A DNA stretch of 64,000 nucleotides from JBGMEA01 sp963674555 (GCA_963674555.1 OY771429.1:992001-1056000), one strand, 5' to 3'; counted from the stretch's first letter, positions 8,383-16,866 are shown. A program made the numbers and translations. The notes: generated by a model not told the origin, from the sequence alone.

Positions 8383-9438
8383 ATGAGAAAAGTAATCAGT
8401 ATTACCATGCTCCTTCTAATGCTCACGCTGACTGTTTTCGGATGCGCGACAGGCGAAGGAAAAGAAATTACCATTACGGATATGGCGGGAAGAGAAGTGG
8501 CTATCTCTTCAAAAATTGAAAGTGTTTTCGGAGTAAACAACACATCGTCTATCCTGTTATATACATTAGCGCCTGAGAAATTGATCGGTTGGAATATCTC
8601 TTTCTCAGATGAAGCAAAGCTCTACATGGTTGAGAGCGTACAGACTTTACCGGTTTTAGGTAATCTGTACGGAAGCGGAAAAAAAGCGGATATCGAAGAA
8701 GTCTTAACGTATGAGCCCGATGTGATCATCATGACCGATACCAAAAAAACCGATAAGCTCATAAGTGCGGCTGATACATTACAGGAACAATCGGGCGTGC
8801 CCGTAGTCGTTCTGATCGCTAACATGAGTAACTATCCGGAAGTATATACATTTTTAGGTGAAGTGCTTTCGGAAGAAAAACGAGCGAAAGAATTGGCGGA
8901 ATATACCGAAACATTGATCGAAGAGATCAAACAAACCGCAGCAACTATTGCCGATGAAGATAAAGTTAGTGTATATTACGCGAGAGAAGATGACGGACTA
9001 ACGACCGAGTTTAAAGGATCTCCGAATACAGAAGTCTTATCGATGGTCGGCGGCATTAACGTTGCCGAAAGTGACCTTGCGGAAACTTCAGGTATCGTAA
9101 GCTTGGAACAGATTATCGTTTGGGATCCGCAAGTCATCCTTATCGGTAATATCGGAGCTTCGGAAACGGCGGCTTATAAAACTATTACCGAAAGCGGATT
9201 ATGGGGCGATACAGCAGCAGTCAAAAACGGGATGGTCTATAAGACACCATCTTATCCGTTCAATTGGTTTGACAGACCACCCAGCGTGAATCGCTTGATC
9301 GGACTTGTATGGCTTGCGGAAAAACTCTATCCCGAAATATATATGTATGACACAGTCGAAAAAACACAAGAATTCTTTGAATTGTTTTACGGAGTTGAGA
9401 TCACTTCGGAAGAAGCTCTAATGATTATGAAAGAATAG
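8383..9438 (+). CDS. ABC transporter substrate-binding lipoprotein (iron/molybdate type)
   Basis: A secreted lipoprotein of the FecB/BtuF-type binding-protein family. The signal ends at a lipobox with Cys21 (VFGCATG). The mature part starts with ITDMAGREV, typical for the family, and has the two-lobe layout joined by a long helix. The DRPPSVNRL segment near residue 295 is like that of molybdate/tungstate-binding MolA-type members, but corrinoid and iron binders also resemble it. It forms an operon with the permease and ATPase genes and lies 21 bases after nifK. I therefore favour molybdate supply for FeMo-cofactor. The substrate is an inference. Confidence 0.85.
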   Translation: MRKVISITMLLLMLTLTVFGCATGEGKEITITDMAGREVAISSKIESVFGVNNTSSILLYTLAPEKLIGWNISFSDEAKLYMVESVQTLPVLGNLYGSGKKADIEEVLTYEPDVIIMTDTKKTDKLISAADTLQEQSGVPVVVLIANMSNYPEVYTFLGEVLSEEKRAKELAEYTETLIEEIKQTAATIADEDKVSVYYAREDDGLTTEFKGSPNTEVLSMVGGINVAESDLAETSGIVSLEQIIVWDPQVILIGNIGASETAAYKTITESGLWGDTAAVKNGMVYKTPSYPFNWFDRPPSVNRLIGLVWLAEKLYPEIYMYDTVEKTQEFFELFYGVEITSEEALMIMKE

Positions 9439-9450
9439 GAATGAAAAGAT

Positions 9451-10461
9451 ATGCATGACCGATCGCGATCTGAAATGAAAATATGGAGTCTGTTCATTAT
9501 ATTGCTTTTCTCGTTATGCATATCTTTATTTATCGGAAGATATCAAATTAACATAAAAGATATACTTTCATTATTCAATGGGAGCGCAAACGAAGATACG
9601 CGTGCGCTCATACAAAACATACTGATCAATATACGACTGCCGAGAGTTTTAGCCGCGGTGTTTGTCGGAAGCGCACTGGCCGTGGCAGGAGCCGCTTATC
9701 AAGGGATATTTAAAAATCCTATGGTCTCTCCTTCCCTTCTGGGTGTATCATCCGGAGCGGGATTCGGCGCAGCACTCGGGATCATCTTACATGTTTCAGC
9801 TGCGGGCGTCCAGATCTTCTCCTTTGTTTTCGGCGTTTTAGCCGTATTCATCGTGTATCAGATCGGAAATATCGTTGCGAAAAATAATAATAAAACACTT
9901 GCGCTCGTCCTTTTGGGGATTGCGGCAAGCACATTGTTTTCAGCTTTGATATCATTACTCAAATATATCGGCGATCCACTGAACGATCTGCCTTCCATCA
10001 CCTTTTGGCTTATGGGCAGTTTATCGAGTGTAAGGATACAAGACATCATCATTTTATGCATCCCTTTTTCACTTGGGATCTTGGGGCTGTGGGTCATCAA
10101 ATGGCGTCTGAACATCATGTCCTTCAGCGATGAAGAAGCTCTTGCGATGGGACTTTCCATCAATAAGATCCGCTTGATCGTGATCTGTTGTGCAACGTTA
10201 CTTACGGCAAGCGCCGTATCGATAAGCGGTATGATTGGATGGATCGGACTGGTCGTGCCTCACGCAGTACGATTATGGGTCGGTAATGATTACAAATACG
10301 TCATACCGGCATCCATTGCAGCCGGCGGCATCTATCTTTTATTCATCGACGGATTATCCAGAACACTTGCGACAACAGAGATACCACTGGGTATTTTAAC
10401 TGCGGTGATCGGAACACCGGTATTCGTAATGATCATGTTAAAAAAGAAAAAAAGTTTTTGA
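9451..10461 (+). CDS. ABC transporter permease, FecCD family
   Basis: An integral membrane permease of the BtuC/FecCD type with about ten helices over 336 residues. Family marks include RLPRVLAAVFVGSALAVAG near residue 60, NPMVSP, and the cytoplasmic coupling region SDEEALAMGLS followed by GWIGLVVPH. It should form a homodimer and work with the binding protein before it and the ATPase after it. The gap to the lipoprotein gene is 12 bases. The substrate class (iron chelate, corrinoid, molybdate or tungstate) cannot be read from the permease alone; its place after nifDK favours a metal needed by nitrogenase. Confidence 0.9.
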   Translation: MHDRSRSEMKIWSLFIILLFSLCISLFIGRYQINIKDILSLFNGSANEDTRALIQNILINIRLPRVLAAVFVGSALAVAGAAYQGIFKNPMVSPSLLGVSSGAGFGAALGIILHVSAAGVQIFSFVFGVLAVFIVYQIGNIVAKNNNKTLALVLLGIAASTLFSALISLLKYIGDPLNDLPSITFWLMGSLSSVRIQDIIILCIPFSLGILGLWVIKWRLNIMSFSDEEALAMGLSINKIRLIVICCATLLTASAVSISGMIGWIGLVVPHAVRLWVGNDYKYVIPASIAAGGIYLLFIDGLSRTLATTEIPLGILTAVIGTPVFVMIMLKKKKSF

Positions 10462-10480
10462 TCGGAAAGGAGCTGCTTTT

Positions 10481-11248
10481 ATGAGTCTTCAAGCCATCAA
10501 TTTAGAAATAGGGTATGAAACGAAAATGACCGTAAGAGATATCAATCTGCATTTAGAGTCCGGTGAAGTTTTAGCCGTACTCGGGCCGAACGGCTGCGGA
10601 AAGACTACTTTGTTCCGCACGCTGATCGGAATACTCAAACCTCTCAGCGGACAGGTCCATGTAAACGGAAACGCAATTGATTCCTTTGATAGAAAGCAAC
10701 TTGGGAAACTTATCGCTTATGTCCCACAGTGTCATAATTGCACATTTTCTTATTCCGCGTTTGATGTCGCTCTTATGGGACGGCATCCGTTCTTAAAAGC
10801 ATATCAAGAACCGAGGGAAAAGGATAAACGTATCGTTTATGATATCTTTTATATGCTGAATATCTCTCATCTTAGCGCAAGGAAATTTCAAACACTGAGT
10901 GGCGGAGAAAAAAAATTGATCCTCATCGCGAGAGCCTTGGCGCAGGAACCGGATTATATTTTGATGGATGAACCGACTTCGGAGTTGGACATCAATAATA
11001 CCATCATGGTGCTTAATCAGATCCTGGCGCTTAAACAGCAAGGGCTTGGTGTTATCGTTACAACGCATATACCGAAAGAAGCAAAAGTATATGCCGATAA
11101 AATATTATTTTTAAAAGACAATGTCGTTCTCACAAGCGGTAACGCAAGTAAACTTGACGATAAAGACCTTATCCATGCTCTTTATCATCTCGATCAAAAA
11201 GACTTAGTCAACGATAAGATACGTCAATATTTAACGGACATAGCGTAA
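10481..11248 (+). CDS. ABC transporter ATP-binding protein, FepC/BtuD type
   Basis: The ATPase that drives the FecCD-type permease. It has the Walker A motif GPNGCGKTT (about residues 35-43), the Q-loop in VPQC, the signature LSGGEKK and the Walker B plus D-loop ILMDEPTSELD. The 255 residues are the normal length. The tail after residue 225 is longer and more charged than in minimal members. It completes a three-gene transporter directly downstream of the nitrogenase genes and upstream of the ferredoxin frame, with about 50 bases between. Confidence 0.92.
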   Translation: MSLQAINLEIGYETKMTVRDINLHLESGEVLAVLGPNGCGKTTLFRTLIGILKPLSGQVHVNGNAIDSFDRKQLGKLIAYVPQCHNCTFSYSAFDVALMGRHPFLKAYQEPREKDKRIVYDIFYMLNISHLSARKFQTLSGGEKKLILIARALAQEPDYILMDEPTSELDINNTIMVLNQILALKQQGLGVIVTTHIPKEAKVYADKILFLKDNVVLTSGNASKLDDKDLIHALYHLDQKDLVNDKIRQYLTDIA

Positions 11249-11300
11249 TATACAACTTATATTGATCTCAGTGAATAATCTTGAAAAAGAGTAACAAACT

Positions 11301-11605
11301 ATGCAGAAACCGAAACATCATATATTTATCTGCGCGAGCACAAGATTGAACGGTAAAGTTCAGGGAGCTTGCGAAAAAAAAAATCGCACAATCTTATACA
11401 AGTATTCAATGAAGAGATAGAAGACCGCGATTTAAGTTCTGAAATCATGGTCACCTCCACTGGTTGCCTCGGTCTTTGTGATGACGGACCGATCGTCATC
11501 GTATACCCCCAACAGATCTGGTACGGAAATGTTGAAGAAGACGATATCGAAGAGATATTGGATGCGTTGGAAGAAGACACATCTATCGAAAGATTGATGA
11601 TTTAA
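11301..11605 (+). CDS. thioredoxin-like [2Fe-2S] ferredoxin, frame broken at an A10 tract
   Basis: Frame 1 starts at ATG 11301 with MQKPKHHIFICAS and runs through Cys11 and Cys24. The second half (11369-11605 region) is in another frame and carries GCLGLC and the typical WYGNV segment. The frames meet at ten adenines (11374-11383). One more A, or a -1 shift, joins them into a protein with cysteines at 11, 24, 56 and 60, exactly the ligand positions of the Clostridium pasteurianum 2Fe-2S ferredoxin. That family is linked to nitrogenase. Either the tract is a sequence error, the gene is switched by slippage, or it is decaying. A 78-residue product from TTG 11369 alone would lack two ligands. 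Confidence 0.8.
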
Positions 11606-11630
11606 TGTGATATGAATGATATTTCATAAA

Positions 11631-11667
11631 AGAACCGCTCAGCTTTTTCTGAGCGGTTCTTTTTTTG
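11631..11667 (+). terminator. terminator of the nif/transport/ferredoxin region
   Basis: AGAACCGCTCAG, loop, CTGAGCGGTTCT and a run of T. It closes the transcript that begins before nifH. Confidence 0.9.
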
Positions 11668-11763
11668 TAAAACGGACAAAATCGTATAAATATGCGATAA
11701 AACACGTAAATAGTGACAAAAAGGTTTAATTTTTATTTATAATGCTTTATAATAAATGTAATA

Positions 11764-11780
11764 TGTGACAGATATGTGAC
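11764..11780 (+). promoter_or_regulatory. tandem TGTGAC hexamers, possible response-regulator site
   Basis: TGTGAC-N5-TGTGAC lies 49 bases before the RsgI-like gene. The spacing of 11 bases and the hexamer form are like those used by OmpR-family regulators such as WalR (TGTAAT-type hexamers). The same arrangement occurs at 49058-49074 before another surface protein gene. A related AGTGAC lies at 11712-11717. Confidence 0.45.
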
Positions 11781-11828
11781 AATAAATTGAATCGTACTTA
11801 ATATTTCAGTATTTTGAGGTAAATTAAA

Positions 11829-13733
11829 ATGAAAAACGATATCCCAAAAAAAACTGACACTATGAATACCGCAAAAAGAAACATTATAAAAAGTATTTTA
11901 ACGCTCTTTTCAGTTGCGTTTGTATTGGTTTTTCTCATAGCGATCGTACCCAATAATTCTGTTTCGGCATATTATACGATCGATATCAATCCCAGCTTCT
12001 GTCTGCTTGTCGATGAAGATGATATTGTAACGGGTATAGAATTTATCAATGATGACGCAAAAGAGTTGACAGAGAAAATCGATTGCGTGGGATTGCCTGT
12101 AGACGAAGCGATCGAGATCATCATCGCTGTAGCTGAAGAAGCAGGATATGTAACGGAAGGTCAATATATTTTGATCGGAAAATTTGCTACGGGATCGGAA
12201 AATGAAGATTTCACGGATCTGCAAACAAAGCTTGAAAATAGCTTCGGCGATATGATCAAGCTGGTTGTCGTAAGCGGATCGTTGGATGATAAAGAAGCCG
12301 CGGATGAACTGAATGTTTCTGCGGGACTGTTAAAATTAAGCGAACTGGCGGGCAAAACATCGGTAACCCAAGAAGAAAAAGTCGAAGACTTTATTGAAGA
12401 ACCCAAAGTCAAACCGACTGTAAGCGGAGAAACGGCAGATACTTATATACGTCTGAATTGGACAAAGGAGACATCTGATGAACTCTCAGGATATAAGATT
12501 GTCGCCAGCAAGACAAACCCGAATCCAAGCTATCCCGATGACGGATATATCAAATATATTACGGATGCGTCTACAACAACCATCAAATTATACGCAGGAG
12601 ACGGCGGATTGGAAGCTGAAACGGCTTACTATTTCAGTGTAACGTATCTGTATAAAGACGGCACAAGCACTGTAGCGAACGCTGTCAAACTACAAGTTCC
12701 AAACAAAACGGAAGAGAAAGAAGATCCTGAAGATACACCAACGAGCGATTATGTTTCAACGACGATCAGCGGATATATGTCGGGAGATTACGCAAAACTG
12801 TCTTGGAAAAAAATTGACAATGAAGCACTTGACGGCTATAAAGTGATGTACTCTTTCACAGATACAACACCTGTTTACGGAGAAGATAAATGTTATTACG
12901 CGAAATGGATCACAAATCCTTCAACTACCGAATGTACGTTGAATGTGACAGAACTAAAAGGATATCATCCGAACGTAAAATGTTATTTTTCGATAACAGC
13001 ATTATATAACGATCACAGCGTTAAAAAAGCGGGCAATACGATAAAGCTGCTGATGCCCGATACTGAAACACAACCTTATATTTCAACAACGATCAGCGGA
13101 CACATCGAAGGTAAAACTGTTTATCTGTCATGGGATAAGATCGAACACAGTTCGTTGGATGGATACAAAGTGATGTACTCCTTTACTGATACGTCACCTG
13201 TCTACGGTGAAAGCGGTTGCTATTATGTTAAGTGGATCACAAATCCTTACGAAACTTCTTATGTGGTTTCGGATGTAACGAAACTGGACGGATATAAATC
13301 CGAATATGATTACTGCTATTTCTCTATAACCGCATTGTATAACGATCACAGCGTTAAAAAACCGGGCAATACGATCAAAATCGTTTTACCTGAACCGGAG
13401 CCCGAACAACCGAAAACCGCTGCTGTCTTAAGCGGCTATTTGAAAGAAGATCAAATAACGGCGCATCTCAGTTGGAATAAAATAGAACATGCAGATTTCG
13501 CTAAGAATTTCGTTGTTTATTCGTTCTCAAATCCGAATCCGAGTTTAGGTGCAGACGGGTGCAACGTCATCGGAGAATACGCTGATCCGAATACGACATC
13601 GAAAGAGACGATTATCACAGAACTCTCGGGATATGAATCAGGTGATACATGCTATTTTGTTATCGTCACAAAATATACTGATGGTACAACGAAAACAAGC
13701 AACACGGTTTCCCTGACACCAACCGAACCTTAA
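11829..13733 (+). CDS. secreted RsgI-like protein with four Fn3-like repeats, no anti-sigma domain
   Basis: Residues 20-47 form a membrane anchor or signal. They are followed by a domain like the extracellular juxtamembrane region of RsgI-type anti-sigma factors (residues 48-175, with YYTIDINPSF; Asn-Pro is the self-cleavage site known in RsgI). RsgI proteins normally start with a cytoplasmic domain binding SigI. Only about 20 residues precede the anchor here, so no such domain exists, and no sigI gene is near. Four Fn3-like repeats of about 100 residues fill the rest; repeats 2 and 3 share long near-identical stretches (DGYKVMYSFTDT). They end without a cell-wall signal. A role as a surface sensor or adhesin is an inference. 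Confidence 0.6.
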   Translation: MKNDIPKKTDTMNTAKRNIIKSILTLFSVAFVLVFLIAIVPNNSVSAYYTIDINPSFCLLVDEDDIVTGIEFINDDAKELTEKIDCVGLPVDEAIEIIIAVAEEAGYVTEGQYILIGKFATGSENEDFTDLQTKLENSFGDMIKLVVVSGSLDDKEAADELNVSAGLLKLSELAGKTSVTQEEKVEDFIEEPKVKPTVSGETADTYIRLNWTKETSDELSGYKIVASKTNPNPSYPDDGYIKYITDASTTTIKLYAGDGGLEAETAYYFSVTYLYKDGTSTVANAVKLQVPNKTEEKEDPEDTPTSDYVSTTISGYMSGDYAKLSWKKIDNEALDGYKVMYSFTDTTPVYGEDKCYYAKWITNPSTTECTLNVTELKGYHPNVKCYFSITALYNDHSVKKAGNTIKLLMPDTETQPYISTTISGHIEGKTVYLSWDKIEHSSLDGYKVMYSFTDTSPVYGESGCYYVKWITNPYETSYVVSDVTKLDGYKSEYDYCYFSITALYNDHSVKKPGNTIKIVLPEPEPEQPKTAAVLSGYLKEDQITAHLSWNKIEHADFAKNFVVYSFSNPNPSLGADGCNVIGEYADPNTTSKETIITELSGYESGDTCYFVIVTKYTDGTTKTSNTVSLTPTEP

Positions 13734-13738
13734 GCAAT

Positions 13739-13768
13739 AAAAAAAGACCGCATATGCGGTCTTTTTTA
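13739..13768. terminator. bidirectional terminator
   Basis: AAAAAGACCGCATATGCGGTCTTTTT is a perfect palindrome between the convergent RsgI-like and rubrerythrin genes. Confidence 0.85.
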
Positions 13769-13770
13769 TA

Positions 13771-14265
13771 TTAATATTTAATAAACATTGATCCTTTTGT
13801 GAAACATATCGGGCAATTGTCAGGAACAGATTTTTCAATGTTTCCGCAAACGGGACACAGATAGTAAAATACTTCTTCCGTGTTGTCGAGGTCTTCAAGT
13901 GCTTCTTGATACAATTTCGCGTGCACCGCTTCAGCTGCCATTGCATATTTGAAAGATCGAACTGCAGCGTCATTACCTTCAGCTTCAGCTGTTTTAACAA
14001 AGTCGGGATACATATCTTCCGATTCGTGTGTTTCGCCTGCTACAGCGTCTTTTAAATTATCAACAGTCGTGCCGATCTTACCGGCTACTTCGAAATGTTT
14101 GAGCGCGTGGATGGTTTCCGCATCGGACGCGGCTTTGAATAATTTAGCGGCATTGAGCTTTCCGTCAGCCTCTGCTTTTTTCGAATAAGATAAATATTTT
14201 CTGTTTGCCTGGGATTCACCGGCAAATGCTTCCATAAGATTTTTTAAAGTTTCTTGTTGGTCCAT
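13771..14265 (-). CDS. rubrerythrin
   Basis: A cytoplasmic peroxide-reducing diiron protein of anaerobes. The 164 residues have an N-terminal ferritin-like four-helix domain with the expected Glu and ExxH pairs (ESQANRKY near 17, DAETIHALKH near 50, EAVHAKLY near 117). The C-terminal rubredoxin-like domain has two Cys pairs, CPVCG and CPIC, that bind one iron. The length is slightly short for the family but all sites are present. It stands alone with a good ribosome site (GGAGGAAC) and supports an anaerobic lifestyle, useful for an organism with oxygen-sensitive nitrogenase. Confidence 0.93.
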   Translation of the reverse strand: MDQQETLKNLMEAFAGESQANRKYLSYSKKAEADGKLNAAKLFKAASDAETIHALKHFEVAGKIGTTVDNLKDAVAGETHESEDMYPDFVKTAEAEGNDAAVRSFKYAMAAEAVHAKLYQEALEDLDNTEEVFYYLCPVCGNIEKSVPDNCPICFTKGSMFIKY

Positions 14266-14391
14266 TGATCGTTCCTCCGTTTTTAAATTTTATATATGTT
14301 TTACTATATACAATGTATCATACATCAAGTAGGAAATCAAGCAATTTGATGATTTTATTTATAATCATTATAATTTAGAAGATCAACGCAT

Positions 14392-14420
14392 TTGACATTC
14401 TCTTCACAAGGGGATACAAT
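14392..14420 (+). promoter_or_regulatory. sigma-A-type promoter of the lipoprotein gene
   Basis: TTGACA (14392-14397), 17 bases, TACAAT (14415-14420), 30 bases before the start codon. Confidence 0.7.
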
Positions 14421-14450
14421 TAATTAGTTTTATTCAAAAAGAGGTGGACA

Positions 14451-15593
14451 ATGAACATAAGAACTAAAATCGCTTTCACGTTGATTCTGATCATCACGAT
14501 CCTGACAATCTCGGCATGCAGCGGAAACACTGCGGATTATACGGTTGACGGCGATGATATCCATATACTGAAAGACGGAGCAACGATTGCGGATCAAGTG
14601 ATCGAAGGAGATCTTTATATCGACGCATCCGTTAAAGACGGAGAAGTTTATTTGGAAAATTTAGAAGTAAAAGGAACGATCTACGTAAACGGCGGCGGTG
14701 CAAATTCCGTACATTTGGCAAAAGTCACATCTCCGCGTTTAGCGTTTAATACAACTTACAATACACATGTCTCCAGTGACGCGGAAAGTACGATCGATCA
14801 AATTGATATTTATGCTAACGCAACGATCGACTACCAAGCAGATAACACCCCTGATGTAACTATTGGCTCAGATCAAACGGAAGATGTTATTGACACAATG
14901 ATGTCGGGAGATTTCAACAATGTCGAATTTGCTTCTCAAGCAACGGCGGATTTCACAGGTTCCGTGGATAAGATGACTATAACAGAAGAAGCAGGTACAA
15001 CTGTTATCAACTTGAGTGAAGGTTCTGTAGTTCATTATTTCAGTTATTACGGGCAAGAGATCTATGTTTACGGCGGAACGCTTGATGATGTATTCGCCAA
15101 TGCGGATTATGCTACACTGATGTCAGCGATCAACAGCATACGCAGTGAAACAGGCAACGTTAATGTTACGATCAGAGACAAAGTTTATTCACTTCCGGCA
15201 AACATCGGAAAAGATGACAAATTTGCAACAGGCTATCCCAAAGCGAATTTAAAGGATAATATAATCAGCATCTTATACGCTGGTTATAAAACGGGAACCG
15301 TATATATATTAGTTGAAAACGAAGAATACGGACCGAAAGGTACAACACCCGAAAATGTCAGAGACGGTATCAGCGCCGGCGCGAGTGACCCGAATTATAT
15401 GGTGCTCTCATTTGAAAGCGAATGCCCCGAGATCTTAGAAGAATATGAATATACGATCAATATGGAAAGTATTATGGCAGATATGGACGGCGACATGCCC
15501 GATGATGCTCCTATGTCTTTCTCGGGATATGTATTTGTTGTTTTTGAAGACAGTGCAGGTAATCTTTCCCCTGTCTATACATTCACTTTTTAA
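14451..15593 (+). CDS. lipoprotein of unknown function, 380 aa
   Basis: The signal peptide ends in a lipobox with Cys23 (ISACSG), so the protein is tethered outside the membrane. Residues 30-110 have short repeated beta turns (GDLYID, GEVYLEN, GTIYVNG) like the beta-solenoid of bactofilin-type polymer domains. The middle continues in this style. The last 150 residues are a different domain with a conserved-looking SAGASDPNYMVLSFE stretch. I do not recognise the whole protein. It stands alone between its own promoter (14392) and terminator (15616). Confidence 0.65.
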   Translation: MNIRTKIAFTLILIITILTISACSGNTADYTVDGDDIHILKDGATIADQVIEGDLYIDASVKDGEVYLENLEVKGTIYVNGGGANSVHLAKVTSPRLAFNTTYNTHVSSDAESTIDQIDIYANATIDYQADNTPDVTIGSDQTEDVIDTMMSGDFNNVEFASQATADFTGSVDKMTITEEAGTTVINLSEGSVVHYFSYYGQEIYVYGGTLDDVFANADYATLMSAINSIRSETGNVNVTIRDKVYSLPANIGKDDKFATGYPKANLKDNIISILYAGYKTGTVYILVENEEYGPKGTTPENVRDGISAGASDPNYMVLSFESECPEILEEYEYTINMESIMADMDGDMPDDAPMSFSGYVFVVFEDSAGNLSPVYTFTF

Positions 15594-15615
15594 ATATTAT
15601 ATTATTAAAGATAAT

Positions 15616-15650
15616 AAAAAACAGAACGCATTTATGCGTTTTGTTTTTTA
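15616..15650 (+). terminator. terminator of the lipoprotein gene
   Basis: AACGCA, loop TTTA, TGCGTT, extended by AAAACAG/TTGTTTTT, with a T run. Confidence 0.75.
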
Positions 15651-15700
15651 TTGATAGAGAATGAAGTATCTATCCTTACACTTTTAACTCTTCTGATCCA

Positions 15701-15770
15701 ATGAGCGGTTGCGGGATATGTCCGCATGAGCGAATGCGGGTGGGATCGCGGTGCAAGGATCCAATCCCAA
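15701..15770. other. structured GC-rich segment between two terminators
   Basis: This stretch stands out from its AT-rich surroundings. It can form TGCGG/CCGCA (15710-15726), or instead CCGCAT-GAGCGA-ATGCGG (15722-15739), and TGGGAT/ATCCCA (15741-15769). The first two are exclusive. It has no reading frame and may be a small RNA gene, strand unknown. It does not carry the GGAAGCAG-type core of SRP RNA. Confidence 0.3.
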
Positions 15771-15787
15771 AGACTAATGTTCAGACA

Positions 15788-15816
15788 AATAAAAAAAGAC
15801 GAATTACACTTCGTCT
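15788..15816 (-). terminator. terminator of the tRNA-Ser pair
   Basis: On the minus strand AGACGAA, loop, TTCGTCT then a T run, just after the tRNA-Ser(GCU) gene. Confidence 0.75.
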
Positions 15817-15828
15817 GTAAGTTTAAAA

Positions 15829-15920
15829 TGGCGGAGAAGGAGGGATTTGAACCCTCGCGCCGGTTCCCCGACCTATACCCTTAGCAGGGGCACCTCTTCG
15901 GCCAACTTGAGTACTTCTCC
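15829..15920 (-). tRNA. tRNA-Ser (anticodon GCU)
   Basis: Acceptor arm GGAGAAG/CTTCTCC, G discriminator, CCA encoded, T-loop GGTTCAAATCC, long variable arm and anticodon loop with GCT (CTGCTAA) on the minus strand. The class II variable arm fits serine. Confidence 0.95.
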
Positions 15921-15936
15921 GAATAATAAATTACTA

Positions 15937-16025
15937 TGGCCGAGAGGGTGGGATTCGAACCCACGTGAGCTTGCACCCTAACGGTTTTCAAGACCGCCCC
16001 GTTATGACCACTTCGGTACCTCTCG
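15937..16025 (-). tRNA. tRNA-Ser (anticodon UGA)
   Basis: Acceptor arm CGAGAGG/CCTCTCG, discriminator G and encoded CCA. The anticodon loop is CTTGAAA with TGA, with a long variable arm. It lies 16 bases upstream of the GCU tRNA gene and is probably co-transcribed with it. Confidence 0.95.
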
Positions 16026-16142
16026 GCGTTTTTATAGCTTTTCAATAATAGCATTATTGTAAAATAATGTCAATATGGCGCATTTATTTAATGCAGAAAA
16101 TAGCGAGTAAGTTTGAATTTTTTATCATTTACAAGGATTTTA

Positions 16143-16171
16143 TTGACAATCCTATTTTTTGGAAGTATCAT
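16143..16171 (+). promoter_or_regulatory. promoter of the sigH-like gene
   Basis: TTGACA (16143-16148), 17 bases, TATCAT (16166-16171), 29 bases before the start. Confidence 0.65.
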
Positions 16172-16200
16172 GGACATAATTAAATAGGAGGGTATTCAGT

Positions 16201-16821
16201 ATGATATTTGATTACTCATTATTGAGCGACGATGAACTCGTTATGATGATGAAACATGAAACCGAAGAAGATGATACCTTTAAAGAGTTAACCGAAAGAT
16301 ACAAAAGGTTCATCAATTTCAAAGCGCGCAGCTATTTTATAGCAGGCGCAGACAAAGAAGACATTTACCAAGAAGGATTGATAGGATTATACAATGCCGT
16401 AAAATCTTATGACCCTTCCAAACCGGCCAGTTTCAACACATTTGCGATCTTATGTATCACGCGTCAGATCCAATCGGCCGTTAAAATGGCATCCCGTAAA
16501 AAACATCAACCTCTCAACGGCTATATCTCGCTTTGGGGCGAAGACAAACAGACCAATGAGATCAAGGAAAAGTACGGACTTACACAAACAGATCCGTCTG
16601 ACGGTCCGGAAGAGACACTGATTCAAAGAGAATTTTCCGACAGAGTGCGCTATGTCATCGACAACTTACTTTCGGAAAAAGAAAAAGATCTTTATTCCGA
16701 TTTCATCCAAGGATATTCCTACAAAGAGATCGGTGTAAGACACCAAGCAGATATGAAAGCGATCGATAACGCGATACAACGCGCACGCAAAAAGATCGGA
16801 ATCTATACGAAAAGTTATTGA
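16201..16821 (+). CDS. sigH: RNA polymerase sigma factor, SigH (Spo0H) type
   Basis: A sigma-70 family factor of 206 residues. Region 2 includes the KARSYFIAGADKEDIYQEG block (about residues 56-74), the hallmark of SigH, and AILCITRQI as the -10 binding helix. Region 4 at the C-terminus (GYSYKEIGVR) is a helix-turn-helix. In sporulating Bacillota SigH drives early sporulation and stationary genes; in non-sporulators it controls competence or pilus genes. The gene is alone, with a strong promoter, a GGAGGG ribosome site and its own terminator. Nothing here shows whether the organism sporulates. Confidence 0.85.
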   Translation: MIFDYSLLSDDELVMMMKHETEEDDTFKELTERYKRFINFKARSYFIAGADKEDIYQEGLIGLYNAVKSYDPSKPASFNTFAILCITRQIQSAVKMASRKKHQPLNGYISLWGEDKQTNEIKEKYGLTQTDPSDGPEETLIQREFSDRVRYVIDNLLSEKEKDLYSDFIQGYSYKEIGVRHQADMKAIDNAIQRARKKIGIYTKSY

Positions 16822-16830
16822 TCTAATTAC

Positions 16831-16866
16831 AAAAACAAACGGAGCAGTTTAACTGCTCCGTTTTTA
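16831..16866. terminator. bidirectional terminator between sigH and typA
   Basis: ACGGAGCAGTT/AACTGCTCCGT flanked by an A run on one side and a T run on the other. Confidence 0.9.

Noticed and set aside
15661..15789. SRP RNA gene next to the serine tRNAs
   Set aside because: SRP RNA is often near tRNA-Ser in Bacillota, but the GGAAGCAG-type core is absent on both strands.
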